NCBI GenBank assembly: GCA_018676385.1
Contig: JABHEX010000230.1
Location: 1-7,013 of the forward strand
Source of the DNA: Akkermansiaceae bacterium
Lineage (GTDB): Bacteria; Verrucomicrobiota; Verrucomicrobiia; Verrucomicrobiales; Akkermansiaceae
Length of the DNA: 7,013 nt
Direction of reading: 5' to 3'
The notes under the pieces are model-generated. The model was not told the DNA's origin, did not search any database, and saw only the letters and a program-made list of their open reading frames with translations. Shown piece after piece: positions 5,536-7,013 of the stretch; within the stretch, counting starts at the first letter, position 1; each line of letters begins with the position of its first letter. The translations under genes and the position numbers were made by a program.

Positions 5536-7013
5536 TCAGATTTGTCGCAACCCCTGCTCAGCGAGCTTGATAAGCCCATCTAACATCTTTTGTTTTTCAA
5601 TATCAAGATCTTCCTCAAAGACGAGTAAGTTTGGTAGTGACGTCGCAAAGTAGTCAATAGTGGCGGGAACAGATTGCTCCTCAGTTGCATATGTATGCAT
5701 CGCTTCAAGCACGTCACGAGCCTCATCAGCCCGACCCAACTGGTGCAGAGATAACGCCTTATAGTAGGTAAGCTCGGAAAACTCCGTAACAGCCATAGAC
5801 TGGAAGTCGCCGGATTCACTGGCTGCCAATTCAAACCTCCGCTGCGCTTCGTCATCGTGACCAAGTGTTTTCATTGCCATTGCCTGCCAGTATGTCACGT
5901 CGGCCTTGGCTTGAAGCGGATGGTATTTTTCTCCTAAACTATCTGGTGTTTGAATTGCCAATTCAAAGTGATCGAGAGCTTCTTTTGCAGCCAGCTGATC
6001 AAGTGCCAATCTTCCGAGTTGAAGGTGAGCCTCGGTGTATTGGCGCAGCACCTTACCTTCACCGCCTTCCCACGGGTGGAAACTCCTTGAAGTCAGCAGC
6101 TCACGAGCTTTTTCTGGCTGGCCCGTTTGATTGTACAGTGTTGCCAATTCTACAGTTGCATCGTCGCGCTCGAGAACCAAATCTTGGTGCTCTTCGAGGA
6201 ATTGAAGGCGCTCCACAGCAGAATCTCCGAGCTTACCGCGAAGTTGCACATACTCGGCAATCAGCCGAGAGTCACTCTCGTCCATACTCAGGGCGCGCTC
6301 ATAACTTTGACGCGCCGCCTCGCCGTCACCACGGGAATTCCAATAGGCGATACCCAAGTTACGATCGATTGTGGCAAGATCAGATTCAGTTTTGGCCGCC
6401 ACCTCCCAAACATGAATCGCGTGCTCATGACGTTTTTTATCGTAGTAGTAATTACCCAAGGCATAGCCAGCATTACGGTCGTTGCCCGATTGTTGCACCG
6501 CCCATTCGAGAGCGCAGCATTCATGAATTCTAGATGGAAAAAGAAAGTCAGGTGAGCACGCCCGCGCCACTTGAAGCGAGCTGGCTGACTCGTCGCCTCG
6601 TCGATACTCTAGCCACGCTAAAGCATAATGAACCATCGGAGTACGCTCCAGCGGGTTGGGCACCTCCACAGGTTCTGTGTCATTTGCGAGATGCGCCCGC
6701 AACAGCCTGATAGCCTCAGCAATATGTCCACAGTCGGCGAGATCAAACGCAAGATCGAGTGCGGTTTGCGCATCGTTGCGCGAGCTCGCAGGAAGTTGCA
6801 GTTCGCCACTTTCGATAAACACCTTGATGACAACCGCCCCATGGTCGAGCGGGTCAACGACGAGAAGGTCGTTGAGTATAACCAGCGCCTCCTCACTACG
6901 ATCGAGCGAGTGTAGAGCCAGTGCCTTGACAACGATGGTCTTATTACTTGTGGCGTTAGTTTCCAGCGATTGATTAAGGTGCTCGAGCGCGGTTTCATGA
7001 TCACCATTTTTTA
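5536..7013 (-). CDS. DUF5107-type TPR protein, C-terminal 491 residues, cut by the right edge
   Basis: The reading frame is open from the right edge (7011) to a TGA at 5536-5538, so the 5' end lies outside the window. The GTG at 6822 that could be taken as a start is internal: 63 more sense codons precede it and already encode TPR helices (HETALEHLNQSL, TIVVKALALHSLDRSEEAL, ILNDLLVVDPLDH). Further TPR-like pairs follow, such as YALGNYYYDKKRHEHAIHVW and LGIAYWNSRGDGEAARQSYE. The block FHPWEGGEGKVLRQYTEAHL (about 6025-6083) is a hallmark of the C-terminal half of proteins carrying an N-terminal DUF5107 domain, usually around 1,000 residues in all. The DUF5107 part itself is not in the window, so that name rests on the TPR half. 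TPR arrays mediate protein contacts. The protein's role is unknown and no partner is evident here. Base composition appears richer in G+C than in the neighbouring cassette. Confidence 0.85.
   Translation of the reverse strand, partial: KNGDHETALEHLNQSLETNATSNKTIVVKALALHSLDRSEEALVILNDLLVVDPLDHGAVVIKVFIESGELQLPASSRNDAQTALDLAFDLADCGHIAEAIRLLRAHLANDTEPVEVPNPLERTPMVHYALAWLEYRRGDESASSLQVARACSPDFLFPSRIHECCALEWAVQQSGNDRNAGYALGNYYYDKKRHEHAIHVWEVAAKTESDLATIDRNLGIAYWNSRGDGEAARQSYERALSMDESDSRLIAEYVQLRGKLGDSAVERLQFLEEHQDLVLERDDATVELATLYNQTGQPEKARELLTSRSFHPWEGGEGKVLRQYTEAHLQLGRLALDQLAAKEALDHFELAIQTPDSLGEKYHPLQAKADVTYWQAMAMKTLGHDDEAQRRFELAASESGDFQSMAVTEFSELTYYKALSLHQLGRADEARDVLEAMHTYATEEQSVPATIDYFATSLPNLLVFEEDLDIEKQKMLDGLIKLAEQGLRQI

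Noticed and set aside
5865..6555. Plus-strand open frames of 222 and 142 codons.
   Set aside because: They lie opposite the well-supported TPR gene, lack recognisable domains and overlap each other, so they are antisense shadows.
6618..7007. Minus-strand 129-codon frame starting with ATG near the right edge.
   Set aside because: It runs in another frame across the TPR gene, which stays open to the edge and shows TPR helices. The 129-codon product has no family features.

Overview
The window looks like a stretch of bacterial chromosome, possibly from a marine or salt-exposed member of the Verrucomicrobiota/PVC group. That placement is an inference from the flavour of the U32 and DUF5107-type proteins and from the general absence of Shine-Dalgarno sequences; nothing in the window proves it. 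No RNA genes, CRISPR arrays, insertion sequences or phage genes were seen.

Layout: (1) positions 1-294 (minus strand) hold the N-terminal part of a U32-family 'peptidase' of the RlhA/TrhP type, cut by the left edge. (2) A divergent intergenic region (307-467) follows. (3) Three plus-strand genes at 468-5499 come next: a HAD-IIB phosphatase of the mannosyl/glucosyl-3-phosphoglycerate phosphatase family; a 995-residue two-domain enzyme; and an AlkC-type DNA glycosylase with a C-terminal Ig-like domain. (4) Converging on these from the right, 5536-7013 (minus strand) holds the C-terminal 491 residues of a large TPR protein of the DUF5107 type, cut by the right edge.

The centrepiece is the 995-residue gene. 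Its N-terminal ~410 residues are a GT-A glycosyltransferase resembling glucosyl-3-phosphoglycerate synthases. Its C-terminal ~570 residues are a GH13 subfamily 18 phosphorylase closely resembling glucosylglycerate phosphorylase (E. coli YcjM/GgaP type), with all three catalytic carboxylates in place. With the phosphatase gene 14 bases upstream, two genes could encode a whole glucosylglycerate cycle: NDP-glucose + 3-phosphoglycerate -> glucosyl-3-phosphoglycerate -> glucosylglycerate (compatible solute) -> glucose-1-phosphate + glycerate. Synthase and phosphorylase, which are normally separate proteins, are here on one polypeptide.

The alkC gene follows after 53 bases on the same strand and may be co-transcribed, but has no obvious metabolic link. 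The central block seems somewhat AT-richer than the flanking genes, which may hint at separate acquisition.
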